Assembly (NCBI RefSeq): GCF_027116575.1
Contig: NZ_CP098252.1
Location: 496,001-560,000 of the forward strand
Length of the DNA stretch: 64,000 bases
Source of the DNA: Oxalobacter aliiformigenes
GTDB taxonomy: Bacteria; Pseudomonadota; Gammaproteobacteria; Burkholderiales; Burkholderiaceae_D
Direction of reading: 5' to 3'
The notes beneath the pieces are model-generated. The model did no database searches and was not told the DNA's origin. It worked only from the letters and a program-made list of their open reading frames with translations. The position numbers and the translations under genes are program-made. This document shows, in pieces, positions 9,993-20,583 of this stretch. Position 1 is the first letter of the stretch. Every line of letters begins with the position of its first letter.

Positions 9993-11033
9993 ATGTCAAT
10001 AACAGCTCAAAATATTTCTTCGGATTCCCGTCTTGTTTCGCTTGTGCGATGGCTGGAAACATTGCATGGATTTTCTCTGGATACGGAAACCGTAAGGCCG
10101 GCTTCATCCGATGCCAGTTTCAGACGTTACTTTCGTGTCAATGCCGGAAACGCTTCTTACATTGTGATGGATGCTCCGCCCGAGAAGGAAAATATCGAAC
10201 CATTTATCAGGGTCGCGACGGTATTTGAAAAAAGTGGAGTTTCGGTACCCCGGATTCTGGGAAAAAATCATGAGGAGGGCTTTCTTCTTTTATCCGATCT
10301 GGGAACGACGACATATCTGGACAGTCTTGACGAATCCAATGCGGGTTCCATGTATATGGATGCCATCGACGCACTGCTCAGTATCCAGTCAATCAGTCGG
10401 CCTCATGTTCTGCCTGAATATGACCGGGCGACATTGAAACGGGAGCTCGACCTTTTTCCTGAATGGTATATAGCCAGACACAGAAAATTTTCGATGACAC
10501 CCGAAAACCAGGCGGAACTTGAAAAGGTGTTCAATCTGATTCTTGCCAACAATCTGTCACAGCCGCAAGTCTTTGTGCATCGTGATTATCACTCACGCAA
10601 TCTGATGGTTATGGATGGCCAGGAAAGAAACAATCCGGGCATTCTGGATTTTCAGGATGCATTGTATGGTCCGGTTACCTATGATCTGGTATCGCTTCTG
10701 AAAGACGCTTATATAGAATGGGATGAGGAGCGCATACTGGACTGGGTGATCCGCTACTGGGAAAAAGCGAAAAAAACCGGATTGCCGGTCAATCCCGATA
10801 TTGACCAGTTCTACAGGGATTTCGAATTCATGGGCATTCAGCGGCATCTGAAGGTGCTGGGTATTTTCGCCAGGTTATATCATCGGGACGGAAAGACCGC
10901 CTATCTCAAGGATTTGCCGCTCGTTATGGAATACGCCAGCAAAACGGCACATCGTTATGTCGAGCTGGCGCCGCTCGCCCGGTTGCTTGATGAATTGCAG
11001 GATAAAAAGCAGGATGTGACTTATTCTTTCTGA
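9993..11033 (+). CDS. amgK: N-acetylmuramate/N-acetylglucosamine kinase AmgK
   Basis: Sugar kinase of the aminoglycoside-phosphotransferase fold, 346 residues. It phosphorylates the anomeric carbon of MurNAc in the peptidoglycan recycling route that bypasses early murein synthesis. The Brenner-type catalytic loop VFVHRDYHSRNLMV and the metal-binding GILDFQDALYGPVTYDL are clear, and the N-terminus has SDASFRRYFRV. The next gene is murU, the partner enzyme, 36 bp downstream. Alone the fold could be any APH-like kinase; the pairing with murU makes AmgK the best call. Confidence 0.9.
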   Translation: MSITAQNISSDSRLVSLVRWLETLHGFSLDTETVRPASSDASFRRYFRVNAGNASYIVMDAPPEKENIEPFIRVATVFEKSGVSVPRILGKNHEEGFLLLSDLGTTTYLDSLDESNAGSMYMDAIDALLSIQSISRPHVLPEYDRATLKRELDLFPEWYIARHRKFSMTPENQAELEKVFNLILANNLSQPQVFVHRDYHSRNLMVMDGQERNNPGILDFQDALYGPVTYDLVSLLKDAYIEWDEERILDWVIRYWEKAKKTGLPVNPDIDQFYRDFEFMGIQRHLKVLGIFARLYHRDGKTAYLKDLPLVMEYASKTAHRYVELAPLARLLDELQDKKQDVTYSF

Positions 11034-11069
11034 AGAGATGTTTTTGATATCTGAACGGGGATTACTGAA

Positions 11070-11795
11070 ATGAAAGCCATGATATTTGCCGCAGGACGGG
11101 GAAACCGGATGCGGCCACTGACCGATACTTGCCCCAAACCGCTGCTGGAGGTTCACGGGCGTCCCCTGATTGTCTGGCATATCCTGAATCTGGTGCGTGC
11201 CGGCATTACGGAAATTGTCATCAATCATGCCCATTTGGGAAACAAACTTGAGGAAGCGTTGGGGGATGGTTCCGTTTTTGGTGCGACCATTCAATATTCC
11301 GGGGAAAATACGGCACTGGAGACGGCGGGAGGCATTGCGAAAGCCAGACCGTTACTGGGGGAGGAACCTTTTGTCGCTATTGCTTCCGATATATATTGTC
11401 CTTATTTTGATTTCAAACAGGTAGAGACCGTTCTGGAAGATAATGATGTCTGGGGAAGGCCGCATGCGGATACGAAACGGGATGTGGCATGGTTGTATCT
11501 GGTAAAAAATCCCCCATTTCATCCTGGAGGCGATTTTTCCCTTCATTCATTTACTGTCAGAAATGAAGGTGAGCCAAAATGGACTTTCTCGGGGATTGGT
11601 GTGTACAGGATGTCCATGTTCGATTCCATACAGCCGGGAGAAAGGGTGCCGCTCGGATCAATTCTGCGTGAATATATAGCGAGAGGACAGGTCGGCGGCG
11701 AAATTTATCGGGGTGAATGGAAAAATGTCAATACAATAGAAGAACTGGAAGCATTGAACGGTTCCGCAACAACATTCAATAAAAAACCTGATTGA
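11070..11795 (+). CDS. murU: N-acetylmuramate alpha-1-phosphate uridylyltransferase MurU
   Basis: Nucleotidyltransferase of 241 residues that converts MurNAc-1-phosphate to UDP-MurNAc. The N-terminal signature AMIFAAGRGNRMRPLTDTCPKPLLEV is the nucleotide-binding loop of the family, followed by the substrate-region aspartate in PFVAIASDIYCPYFDF. With amgK it completes the cell-wall recycling shunt described in Pseudomonas. A strong terminator overlaps its stop codon, so amgK-murU is a self-contained two-gene operon. Confidence 0.92.
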   Translation: MKAMIFAAGRGNRMRPLTDTCPKPLLEVHGRPLIVWHILNLVRAGITEIVINHAHLGNKLEEALGDGSVFGATIQYSGENTALETAGGIAKARPLLGEEPFVAIASDIYCPYFDFKQVETVLEDNDVWGRPHADTKRDVAWLYLVKNPPFHPGGDFSLHSFTVRNEGEPKWTFSGIGVYRMSMFDSIQPGERVPLGSILREYIARGQVGGEIYRGEWKNVNTIEELEALNGSATTFNKKPD

Positions 11796-11812
11796 ATGCA
11801 ATCAGGTTTTTT
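11781..11812 (+). terminator. Rho-independent terminator after murU
   Basis: Perfect 13-bp inverted repeat, AAAAAACCTGATT at 11781-11793 and its complement at 11800-11812, with a 6-nt loop. The descending arm ends in a T-run. The murU stop codon lies inside the structure. Confidence 0.9.
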
Positions 11813-11878
11813 ATATAGAGTAAGGTAAATGAAGATGGAATCAGGTCGTTTGATCAATAAATGCCATCGGCGTGTTCA

Positions 11879-12235
11879 TCACTTCAGGCCGGTGATTTTG
11901 TTCTTTTCGTCAACGAGTACGACCTTGGGCTTGAAAGTCTTGATTTCTTCGTCATCCATCAAACCATATGTGCAAATGATCAACAGGTCGCCCAGATGGG
12001 CACGGCGGGCTGCAGCGCCATTCAGGGAAATTTCACCACTGCCCCGTTTCCCGGGAATGATGTAGGTGGCGAAACGCTCGCCATTGTTTACGTTATAGAG
12101 TTCGATTCTTTCAAAAACCGTCATGCCGGCGGCTTCGATAAGATCTTCATCAATGGCGCAGGATCCTTCATAAGCCAAGTCACATTGGGTGACAGTCGCA
12201 CGATGGATTTTTCCGCGTAACATAATCCGTTGCAT
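11879..12235 (-). CDS. panD: Aspartate 1-decarboxylase PanD (pyruvoyl enzyme precursor)
   Basis: Makes beta-alanine from aspartate for pantothenate and CoA. The 118-residue proenzyme is cleaved between Gly24 and Ser25 to form the pyruvoyl group; here residues 20-27 read LAYEGSCA, with the GS pair at the right place. Other conserved parts are [17 protein letters not shown] and [21 protein letters not shown] placed the start at 12235, eight bases after an AGGAG site; the frame is open 51 bp further upstream. panB lies elsewhere in the window (39750); panC is not seen. Confidence 0.96.
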   Translation of the reverse strand: MQRIMLRGKIHRATVTQCDLAYEGSCAIDEDLIEAAGMTVFERIELYNVNNGERFATYIIPGKRGSGEISLNGAAARRAHLGDLLIICTYGLMDDEEIKTFKPKVVLVDEKNKITGLK

Positions 12236-12721
12236 TTTCAATTTCTCCTGTGTCCGTAATACAAAACTTGGCACGCTTTTGTGCACCAGGTATCTCGTTG
12301 TTTATTGATTAAAAGGTGAAGGAATACTGAATGTTCAGCACATTAAAAATTCGAATTGTGAAATTTGCACATTTTTGGCGATAGGATCGAAACCAGAGAT
12401 ACTCGCTGTCCGGATATCTTTATCCTTCAAAATGCCTTGTATTCCGTGTCCGACATTTTTGTGACTGGAGTTTCTGACGGCTCCCGGTATCGCCATAACA
12501 CATGTTTTACCAGATTATAAATGAATAGATAAGCAGGCGTTATCAATTTCCTCTACACTTTATAAAGTTTTTTATAATACACAATTTTTTCAGCAACAGC
12601 GCAAAAAAATTCGGACTTTATTGTCGGGAATGGGTGAAGTATTTTGTGGATTGGGTACGACGGCATGGCAAAACGTACCTGCTGCGTTAAAATGGATATC
12701 GAATTCATAAACATAGCTTCC
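12236..12721. other. Intergenic region between divergent panD and NUDIX/mnmA genes
   Basis: About 485 AT-rich bases between divergent genes. A good -10 hexamer TATAAT sits at 12573-12578 on the + strand, 16 bp after a perfect palindrome ACTTTATAAAGT (12557-12568). No clear -35 is visible, so this may be an activator-dependent or palindrome-controlled promoter for the NUDIX-mnmA pair. The frame of the NUDIX gene extends upstream through part of this stretch but without family similarity. Confidence 0.45.
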
Positions 12722-13189
12722 ATGTTCAAACCTGAAATTACTGTCGCAACAATTCTTGAGAGAAACGGGCGTTTTCTTCTGGTAGAAGAGGAAACGGAAC
12801 AAGGCATTTTGCTGAATCAGCCTGCAGGTCATCTGGAAGCGGATGAATCCATTCAGGATGCGGCTGTACGTGAAACGCTGGAAGAAACCGCGTGCCGGAT
12901 CGTTCCCGATGCGCTTGTCGGCATTTATCTTTTGCAATATACCGTTGCCGGAAACAGGAAAGTTTCTTTTCTGCGTTTTGCATTTTCCGGAAGAATTGTA
13001 TCGGAGTGCGATCAGCCTCTGGATCCAGACATATTGCGTACGGTATGGATGACTTACGAGGAGATCGTCGCCAGTCGTCACCGGCATCGAAGCAAGCTGG
13101 TTCTGCAGTCAATTGAAGATTATTTGAAGGGACAAAGAATATCTTTGTCTGTTTTGTCCACATTATTTGTGGAAAGGAATCGAACGTGA
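12722..13189 (+). CDS. NUDIX hydrolase (NudJ-like)
   Basis: NUDIX-fold pyrophosphohydrolase of 155 residues. The NUDIX box is visible as [22 protein letters not shown] (G, E, R-E-x2-E-E spacing preserved), preceded by LNQPAG. NudJ-like proteins hydrolyse nucleotide di- and triphosphates and thiamin pyrophosphates. A NudJ-like gene directly before mnmA is a known arrangement in proteobacteria. The start is taken at the ATG coding [11 protein letters not shown]. The 3' end overlaps the GTG start of mnmA by 4 bp, so the two are probably translationally coupled. Confidence 0.85.
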   Translation: MFKPEITVATILERNGRFLLVEEETEQGILLNQPAGHLEADESIQDAAVRETLEETACRIVPDALVGIYLLQYTVAGNRKVSFLRFAFSGRIVSECDQPLDPDILRTVWMTYEEIVASRHRHRSKLVLQSIEDYLKGQRISLSVLSTLFVERNRT

Positions 13190-14292
13190 GCAGGAAAAAG
13201 GTGGTAATTGGCATGTCGGGTGGAGTGGATTCTTCCGTATCGGCCTGGCTGCTTAAGGAACAGGGTTATGAAGTCGTCGGGCTTTTCATGAAAAACTGGG
13301 AAGATGATGATGACAGCGAATATTGTTCGGCCCGGCAGGACTGGCTTGACGCGGTTACCGTTGCCGATGTGATCGGTATTGATATTGAAGTGGTCAATTT
13401 TGCGGCCGAATACAAGGATCGGGTTTTTTCCGAGTTCCTTCGGGAGTATGAAGCAGGGCGAACTCCCAATCCGGATGTCCTGTGCAATGCGGAAATCAAA
13501 TTCAAGGCATTTCTCGATCATGCCATGTCTTTGGGGGCCGAACAGATTGCTACCGGACATTATGCCCGTGTCCGTGAAAACGGTGGACGCTTTGAGTTGC
13601 TGAAAGCGGTGGACGATACGAAAGACCAGAGTTATTTTCTGCATCGTCTGAATCAGAAGCAGTTGTCCAGAACCATTTTCCCTCTGGGTGAAATCAGGAA
13701 AACGGAGGTCCGGAAAATCGCCGAGAAAATAGGTCTTCCCAATGCTAGGAAAAAGGATTCAACCGGAATATGCTTTATTGGCGAACGTCCGTTCCGTGCC
13801 TTTCTGAACCGCTATCTGTCTTATGAACCCGGGCCGATCAAAACACCTGACGGCCAGGTAATCGGACAACATGTCGGGCTCAGTTTTTATACCATTGGCC
13901 AGAGAAAAGGAATCGGAATTGGCGGGATGAAGTCGTTCAGGAAACCGGATGGTACCAGCGATGCCTGGTATGTTGCCAGAAAGGATATCCCCAACAATAC
14001 ACTGTATGTCGTTCAGGGACATGACCATCCCTGGCTCTTGTCTCCATCACTTGAGGCGGGGCAGCCGAGCTGGATTTCGGGCGACTCGCCAGAAGATCGG
14101 GAGTTGTCTGTTAAAACACGCTATCGCCAAAAGGATATACCCTGTTTGCTGACGGTTAAGGATGCTTCGGCTTTTTCGGCCAGTTTCGTTGAACCGCAGT
14201 GGGCTATTACACCCGGGCAGTCGGCCGTTTTTTACAAGGGGGAAGTCTGTCTTGGCGGAGGCATCATTGACAACGCATCCTCTGTTGCGTAA
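13186..14292 (+). CDS. mnmA: tRNA-specific 2-thiouridylase MnmA
   Basis: ATP-dependent enzyme, 368 residues, that adds sulfur to U34 of tRNA Lys, Glu and Gln. It shows the PP-loop [15 protein letters not shown], the first catalytic Cys in [12 protein letters not shown], and the second catalytic Cys in [14 protein letters not shown]. Starts with GTG at 13186, overlapping the NUDIX stop. The C-terminal beta-barrel region (YYR-like motif [11 protein letters not shown]) is complete. Confidence 0.96.
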   Translation: MSRKKVVIGMSGGVDSSVSAWLLKEQGYEVVGLFMKNWEDDDDSEYCSARQDWLDAVTVADVIGIDIEVVNFAAEYKDRVFSEFLREYEAGRTPNPDVLCNAEIKFKAFLDHAMSLGAEQIATGHYARVRENGGRFELLKAVDDTKDQSYFLHRLNQKQLSRTIFPLGEIRKTEVRKIAEKIGLPNARKKDSTGICFIGERPFRAFLNRYLSYEPGPIKTPDGQVIGQHVGLSFYTIGQRKGIGIGGMKSFRKPDGTSDAWYVARKDIPNNTLYVVQGHDHPWLLSPSLEAGQPSWISGDSPEDRELSVKTRYRQKDIPCLLTVKDASAFSASFVEPQWAITPGQSAVFYKGEVCLGGGIIDNASSVA

Positions 14293-14304
14293 ATATCCGG
14301 TATG

Positions 14305-14330
14305 CAAAATGACTGTTCACCGTCATTTTG
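14305..14330. terminator. Possible bidirectional hairpin between mnmA and GST gene
   Basis: Nine-base arms CAAAATGAC/GTCATTTTG with an 8-nt loop between two convergent genes. It lacks a long T-run on either side, so its action as a terminator is uncertain. Confidence 0.4.
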
Positions 14331-14333
14331 TGT

Positions 14334-14939
14334 TTATTCAGGTCGTGTTTTTATAAATGAAGGTCTTGTCGAAAGACGTTCGAAAAAACTGGCCAGATTG
14401 TCATAGTCCTTCTGCCATCCGATTTCCGGGAAACGGAAATCAAGCCAGCCTAAGGCACATCCGACAGCGATATCAGCCAGAGAAAAAGTGTTTCCGTGAC
14501 AGAAGGTATTGTTTCCCAAGTGAGATGACATGGCTTTCAGGCCGGAATGTATTTTCCCTGTCTGCAAGCGGATCCATTCGGGGCTTTGTTGCCCGGTGGG
14601 GCGTTTGCCTTCCAGTCTGACCAGTATCGCGGCATCCATGACGCCGTCAGCGAGCGCTTCCCAGCATTTCACGTCTGCACGACCCCGATTGTCATCTGGC
14701 AGCAGCCGGCTGACAGGTGTTGTGGTGTCCAGATAATCCACGATGACACTTGAATCATAAAGTGCTTTTCCATCGTCCATGACAAGACAGGGAACTTTAC
14801 CCAATGGGTTGAACTGGTTGGCGATATTGTCCGGAGAATTCAGATCTGTCACGACAAATTCATAGTCGATTTTTTTCTCAATCAGGACGATACGTGTTTT
14901 ACGGACGTAAGGGCTGGTTAAAATTCCGATCAGCTTCAT
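14334..14939 (-). CDS. Glutathione S-transferase family protein
   Basis: GST-fold protein of 201 residues. The thioredoxin-like N-domain opens MKLIGILTSPYVRKTRIVLIEKK with a Ser in the catalytic position, followed by the cis-Pro motif LGKVPCLVMDDG and the ES-type SSVIVDYLD. The all-helical C-domain contains NTFCHGNTFSLADIAVGCAL, the N-capping box region. It resembles E. coli YfcF/YibF-type GSTs rather than a characterised detoxifier; its substrate cannot be predicted. It is convergent with mnmA and divergent from purB. Confidence 0.88.
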   Translation of the reverse strand: MKLIGILTSPYVRKTRIVLIEKKIDYEFVVTDLNSPDNIANQFNPLGKVPCLVMDDGKALYDSSVIVDYLDTTTPVSRLLPDDNRGRADVKCWEALADGVMDAAILVRLEGKRPTGQQSPEWIRLQTGKIHSGLKAMSSHLGNNTFCHGNTFSLADIAVGCALGWLDFRFPEIGWQKDYDNLASFFERLSTRPSFIKTRPE

Positions 14940-15044
14940 GATAAGACATGTGAAAAATGTGTTTCATTATAACACTCGGGTGTCAGATATTCGTCAGTGA
15001 CACGTGAAGAATCGGCTATTTGCACATGGAAAATGTTAAACTAA

Positions 15045-16505
<1,461 letters not shown>

Positions 16506-16540
16506 GTGGAAACAATATTTGGAGAAAGGAAGGGGAGATT

Positions 16541-17104
16541 ATGCGATTCGTTCGTTACTGTCTGGGCATTTTGATGGCCGGTATGGCTTTTGTCGCCATG
16601 CCGGGGCATGCCGCCAATGAAAACAATAATGTTGTTGATGGTATGTCTTTTGAAGTGGGGGTGGGCGAGCATGTCCAGCTTTACCGGGTGGGCTTCCAGT
16701 GGGACTGGAACAAGGACTGGTTCCGTACTTCAGGCGGTTATCATCTGAATGGATATTGGGATCTGAACGTAGGATGGTGGCATGGTGACCGCTATAATGA
16801 CGGACATAGCGATCAGGATTTGGGGGTAATCGGTATCACTCCGGTATTCCGTTGGGAAAAAGCCAGCAAGAAAGGTCCCTATATTGAAGCCGGTATCGGC
16901 GCCAGTTTCTTTTCCGAAAACTACAACAACAACGGAAACAAGATGGGTACTTCTTTTGAATTCGCCGATCATATCGGGGTCGGTTATGTCTTCAGCAATA
17001 ATTTTGATCTGGGTCTGAGAGTTCAGCATTATTCCAATGCAGGTATCAGCAAACCGAATGATGGCGAAAATTTCATCGTTCTGCGTGGTGCCTATCGTTT
17101 CTGA
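16541..17104 (+). CDS. PagL-like lipid A 3-O-deacylase (acyloxyacyl hydrolase)
   Basis: Outer-membrane eight-stranded barrel of 187 residues. A signal peptide (GILMAGMAFVAMPGHA/ANEN) precedes alternating aromatic strands, and the C-terminal strand ends in F (LRGAYRF), the usual BAM recognition end. The PagL catalytic residues are visible in the last third as HYSNAG (His, Ser) with PNDGENF supplying the Glu. PagL removes the 3-linked acyl chain of lipid A and alters endotoxicity and envelope permeability. The start ATG has a strong GGGGAG ribosome site. A different small barrel is possible but the HYSNAG block is quite specific. Confidence 0.87.
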   Translation: MRFVRYCLGILMAGMAFVAMPGHAANENNNVVDGMSFEVGVGEHVQLYRVGFQWDWNKDWFRTSGGYHLNGYWDLNVGWWHGDRYNDGHSDQDLGVIGITPVFRWEKASKKGPYIEAGIGASFFSENYNNNGNKMGTSFEFADHIGVGYVFSNNFDLGLRVQHYSNAGISKPNDGENFIVLRGAYRF

Positions 17105-17123
17105 TTTGATGCAGGATCAATAA

Positions 17124-18029
17124 TTGAATAATAGAAATTTACCTCGAATCGCTTTTGTCGGAATTGGCCTGATGGGCTTGCCTATGGCGGGCAGGCTCGT
17201 CAAGGCGGGTTATCCTTTGGTGGCATGGAACCGGACACGTGAAAAGGCACTTCCACTGGAGCCACTCGGTGCGGAAGTTGCCAGTACACTGGATGAAGCC
17301 GTCAAATCGGCCGATATGGTGATTACCATGCTGGAAGCCGGACCTGTTGTAGAAAGTGTCGTCCAGTCAATGTCGTCCGTTCTTCGGGAAGGTACCCTGC
17401 TCATCGATATGAGTTCGACAAAACAGTCGGAAGCCAGGGAAATCCGGCAAATGCTGGAACCGCGACGGGTAGCTTTTCTGGATGCTCCGGTTTCCGGAGG
17501 CGTTGTTGGTGCTGAAGCCGGAACACTCGCCATCATGGTGGGGGGAACGGAAAAAGATTTCCAGCGTGCAAGACCGGTATTTGAAGTCATGGGGCGTCCG
17601 ACTCTGGTCGGCCCGACAGGAAGCGGACAGATTGCAAAATTGTGCAATCAGTTGATTGTCGGAGGAACGGTTGCTATTGTTGCAGAAGCCATGTTGCTGG
17701 CACAGGCAGGTGGAGCGGATCCGGAAGCCATGCGAAGGGCAATACGAGGTGGTTTTGCTGAGAGCAGGATTCTTGAATTGCATGGTCAACGCATGTTGGA
17801 CCGGAATTTCAAACCGGGTGGACAGATCAAAAGTCAGGCAAAAGATCATGCCAATATCATGGCGGCGGCACAGGATGCACATCTTCAGTTACCGTTGACA
17901 GCGCTTGTTTCGGATCTTTTCAGCGGTTTGCTCACAGATCATGCCGAGGCAGATCAGGCTGCGGCATTGCTGGCTCTGGAAAAGCTTAATGAAGGTATCC
18001 GTCTGGGGACAAGGCCGGATCAGTTCTGA
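17124..18029 (+). CDS. glxR: 2-hydroxy-3-oxopropionate (tartronate semialdehyde) reductase-like dehydrogenase
   Basis: Beta-hydroxyacid dehydrogenase of 301 residues. The Rossmann motif FVGIGLMGLPMAGRL, the substrate-binding DAPVSGGVVGAEAGTLAIMVGG and the catalytic-lysine block GQIAKLCNQLIVG are all present. In oxalate degraders this step reduces tartronate semialdehyde, made from two glyoxylates, to glycerate. Translation starts with TTG at 17124, preceded by AGGA; no ATG is available before the Rossmann loop. 3-hydroxyisobutyrate dehydrogenase is the main alternative, but the adjacent glyoxylate aminotransferase favours GlxR. A strong terminator follows. Confidence 0.83.
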   Translation: MNNRNLPRIAFVGIGLMGLPMAGRLVKAGYPLVAWNRTREKALPLEPLGAEVASTLDEAVKSADMVITMLEAGPVVESVVQSMSSVLREGTLLIDMSSTKQSEAREIRQMLEPRRVAFLDAPVSGGVVGAEAGTLAIMVGGTEKDFQRARPVFEVMGRPTLVGPTGSGQIAKLCNQLIVGGTVAIVAEAMLLAQAGGADPEAMRRAIRGGFAESRILELHGQRMLDRNFKPGGQIKSQAKDHANIMAAAQDAHLQLPLTALVSDLFSGLLTDHAEADQAAALLALEKLNEGIRLGTRPDQF

Positions 18030-18056
18030 TTTGACGTCCGGGTATGTTTCTTCAAT

Positions 18057-18084
18057 AAAAAACGCGACGAAGGTCGCGTTTTTT
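18057..18084 (+). terminator. Rho-independent terminator after glxR
   Basis: Twelve-bp stem AAAAAACGCGAC (18057-18068) and GTCGCGTTTTTT (18073-18084) with a GAAG tetraloop and terminal T-run. Confidence 0.9.
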
Positions 18085-18128
18085 ATGAGTTCTCTTTAAA
18101 TGTTTACTGTCAAGCGAGAAGAAAAAAG

Positions 18129-18157
18129 AAACGCCCGACAGGAAGAGACGGGCGTTT
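18129..18157 (-). terminator. Rho-independent terminator after the aminotransferase gene
   Basis: Nine-bp stem AAACGCCCG/CGGGCGTTT. Read on the minus strand, the stem is followed by a T-rich stretch (TTTCTTTTTTC), placing it 20 bp after the stop of the class V aminotransferase. Confidence 0.85.
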
Positions 18158-18176
18158 GATAGGATAAGAAGGGAGA

Positions 18177-19412
18177 TCAGGAGCGGGAGCGAGCCTCCGC
18201 GGCGGCACTGGCATGCTGATTGGCATAAGACTGGTGAGCCGCTGCTTCCGCCTCGCCGACCTTGACCGGATACCCCATCTTCGACAAGACCGATCCCAAA
18301 GCCGACAGACACAACATGACATTGGCCGACTGGGCCGTATAACCCATCAGGCCGAAACGCCAGATCTTGCCCGCCAACGGACCCAGACCGGCACCGATTT
18401 CCAGATTGAACTCGGAGAGCAGTTTCGCCCTGACTTCCGCTTCATTGATCCCTTCCGGTACCATGATGGCACTGATCTGCGGCAAACGGTTTTCTTCCTT
18501 GACCAGGAATTTCAGTCCCATCGCCTCAAAACCGGCTTTCAGCGCCTGATAGTGTCTCTGGTGACGGGCCCAGGTGTTTTCGATTCCCTCTTCCTTCAGA
18601 AGCAGAAGGGCTTCATGCAGGGCGAACAGACCGTTGATCGGTGCGGTGTGGTGATAGGTCCTTACCGTGTTGCCCCAGTAGTTCAGGATCAGGTTCAGGT
18701 CCATGAACCAGCTCTGGACCTTGTCCTTGCGGCTGGTGACGTAGTCGATGACCCGGTCGGAATAGGTGACCGGCGACAGACCCGGGGTGCACGAGAGGCA
18801 TTTCTGGCTGGCCGAATAGACGGCATCCAGATCCCAGTCCTTGACGTAAAGCGGACATCCCGCCAGAGAGGTGACGGCATCGACGATGGTCAGGCAGTCG
18901 TATTTGTGGGCGACTTCTGCAAGGGTCTTGGCGTCGGAGACGCAACCGGTCGATGTTTCGGCATGGACGAATGCCACAACCCGGGCATCCGGGTTTTTCT
19001 TCAGGGCGTCTTCCAGGGCATTCGGATCGACCGGTTCTCCCCAGGTACCTTCCACAATGATCGGGGTGGCTTTGCAACGCTCGACATTTTCGATCATGCG
19101 TCCGCCAAAAACGCCGTTGCGACAGACGACGACCTTGTCTCCCGGGGCTACCATGTTGACGAAACAGCTCTCCATGCCGACGGAACCCGGACCGGAGATC
19201 GGGTAGGTCAGCTGGTAGTCTGTCTGGAAGGCGTACCGTAACAGGGATTTGAGTTCGGCCATCATGTCAACGAAGGCCGGATCAAGATAACCGATGACGG
19301 GGAGACTCATTGCGGCCAGAACGCGCGGGTTGATGTTGGAGGGACCCGGGCCCATCAGGACGCGTTGTGGCGGATGGAATGAGGTGATTTTTTTATGCGA
19401 AGCTGCTGCCAT
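18177..19412 (-). CDS. Alanine/serine-glyoxylate aminotransferase, class V PLP enzyme
   Basis: PLP-dependent transaminase of 411 residues that converts glyoxylate to glycine using alanine or serine as amino donor. Key features: MGPGPSNINPRVLAAM at the N-terminus, the PLP-phosphate region ISGPGSVGMESCFVNM, VDAVTSLAGCPLYVKDWDLD with the PLP-pyridine Asp, and the Schiff-base Lys in YSASQKCLSCTPGLSP. The C-terminal ~25 residues are Ala-rich and beyond the core fold. It is convergent with glxR, both handling glyoxylate in an oxalate user. Codon use is regular and GC-rich relative to most neighbours, suggesting high expression. Confidence 0.9.
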   Translation of the reverse strand: MAAASHKKITSFHPPQRVLMGPGPSNINPRVLAAMSLPVIGYLDPAFVDMMAELKSLLRYAFQTDYQLTYPISGPGSVGMESCFVNMVAPGDKVVVCRNGVFGGRMIENVERCKATPIIVEGTWGEPVDPNALEDALKKNPDARVVAFVHAETSTGCVSDAKTLAEVAHKYDCLTIVDAVTSLAGCPLYVKDWDLDAVYSASQKCLSCTPGLSPVTYSDRVIDYVTSRKDKVQSWFMDLNLILNYWGNTVRTYHHTAPINGLFALHEALLLLKEEGIENTWARHQRHYQALKAGFEAMGLKFLVKEENRLPQISAIMVPEGINEAEVRAKLLSEFNLEIGAGLGPLAGKIWRFGLMGYTAQSANVMLCLSALGSVLSKMGYPVKVGEAEAAAHQSYANQHASAAAEARSRS

Positions 19413-19575
19413 GATTTTTTATGTCTCACTAGGAAATAAAAAGTTTGTCAGGTTGGGTTTTGGTGCCTGACGAAAATAACGTCCTGAGTTGTTATTTTCC
19501 ACCATTTTCTGTTCCCGGAACAGGTTTGTTTATGTCTGCCGTCTCCGGCAGACACGCTTGTCGTTTTTTTGACGG

Positions 19576-20583
19576 TCAACACGGTTCCATTTTGACTTTG
19601 CCGTGTTCTTCTTCCATGGTTTTGGCCAACAGTTTGACCAGGGCATAGACGGAGTTGATGTGCGGGGTGGCTGTGTTGGTGATGCGGCCCAGTTCGACGA
19701 CGGATCCAACCAGCGCGTCGATTTCGGGGGCTCTTCCCGCTTCCACGTCCTGCAGCATGGAGGTTTTGTGTTTGCCGACTTTCTCGGCTCCTCTTATCCG
19801 TTTTTCCAGCGGTACGCGGAATTCGATGCCCAGTTTGTTGGCGATTCTCTGGGCTTCTATCATCATGTTGCCGGCCAGTTCCCGGGATAACGGGTACTGG
19901 CAGATGTCGACCAGGGTGGAGTGGGACAGGGAACTGATCGGGTTGAAGCTCAGGTTGCCCCACAGTTTCAGCCAGATTTCGGCACGGATGTTTTCCAGTA
20001 TCGGGGATTTGAAGCCGGCGCGAATGAAGGCTTCGGAGACTTTCTGGGCCCGTTCCGTGACGGTTCCGTCCAGTTCGCCGATCGGGAAACGGTCCCCTTC
20101 GATGTGTTTGACGACGCCCGGCGCGATCAGGGCGGAGGCCGGGTATACAACGCATCCCAGAATCCTCTCTGCCGGTATCTTGGCGCTGACCAGCCCGGTC
20201 GGATCCACGCTCTGGACGCGCTGGCCTTCGTGTGGCCCGCCATGTTTGTGGAAGTACCAGAACGGAATGCCGTTTTGCATGGTCACGACGACGGTGTCCG
20301 GACCGAACAGTTTCGGCACGTCGTTGGCCACGGCGTCTACCTGATGGGCTTTCAGGGCCAGTATGACAACGTCCTGCGGTCCCGCTTCGTCATAGTCGTT
20401 GGTCGCCTTCACGTTTTTGGCCACGTGCTCGGTCCCGTCTTCCATGATCAGTTTCATGCCGTCTTTCTTGATGGCTTCCAGGTTCGCTCCCCTTACTATG
20501 AAGGTCACGTCTTCACCGGATAAGGCCAGCTTCACTCCTACGTAGCCTCCTATCGCTCCGGCTCCTATGATCGCTATTTTCAT
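19576..20583 (-). CDS. 2-dehydropantoate 2-reductase family protein (PanE/ApbA-like)
   Basis: NADPH-dependent ketopantoate-reductase-type oxidoreductase of 335 residues. It begins MKIAIIGAGAIGGYVGVKLA (Rossmann GxGxxG), contains the catalytic Lys/Asn regions (ALKAHQVDAV, VVTMQNGIPFW) and the C-domain NIRAEIWLKLWGNLSFNPIS with the family's K/N motif. A true PanE would supply pantoate, and panB and panD are also in this window. However, the family includes many enzymes of other 2-keto acids, and this one sits beside glyoxylate genes, so the substrate is open. A clear AAAGGGAAAG ribosome site supports the ATG. Confidence 0.82.
   Translation of the reverse strand: MKIAIIGAGAIGGYVGVKLALSGEDVTFIVRGANLEAIKKDGMKLIMEDGTEHVAKNVKATNDYDEAGPQDVVILALKAHQVDAVANDVPKLFGPDTVVVTMQNGIPFWYFHKHGGPHEGQRVQSVDPTGLVSAKIPAERILGCVVYPASALIAPGVVKHIEGDRFPIGELDGTVTERAQKVSEAFIRAGFKSPILENIRAEIWLKLWGNLSFNPISSLSHSTLVDICQYPLSRELAGNMMIEAQRIANKLGIEFRVPLEKRIRGAEKVGKHKTSMLQDVEAGRAPEIDALVGSVVELGRITNTATPHINSVYALVKLLAKTMEEEHGKVKMEPC

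Noticed and set aside
18213..19241. 342-codon frame antisense to the glyoxylate aminotransferase
   Set aside because: A GC-rich shadow frame with no motifs; the minus-strand aminotransferase is clearly the real gene.
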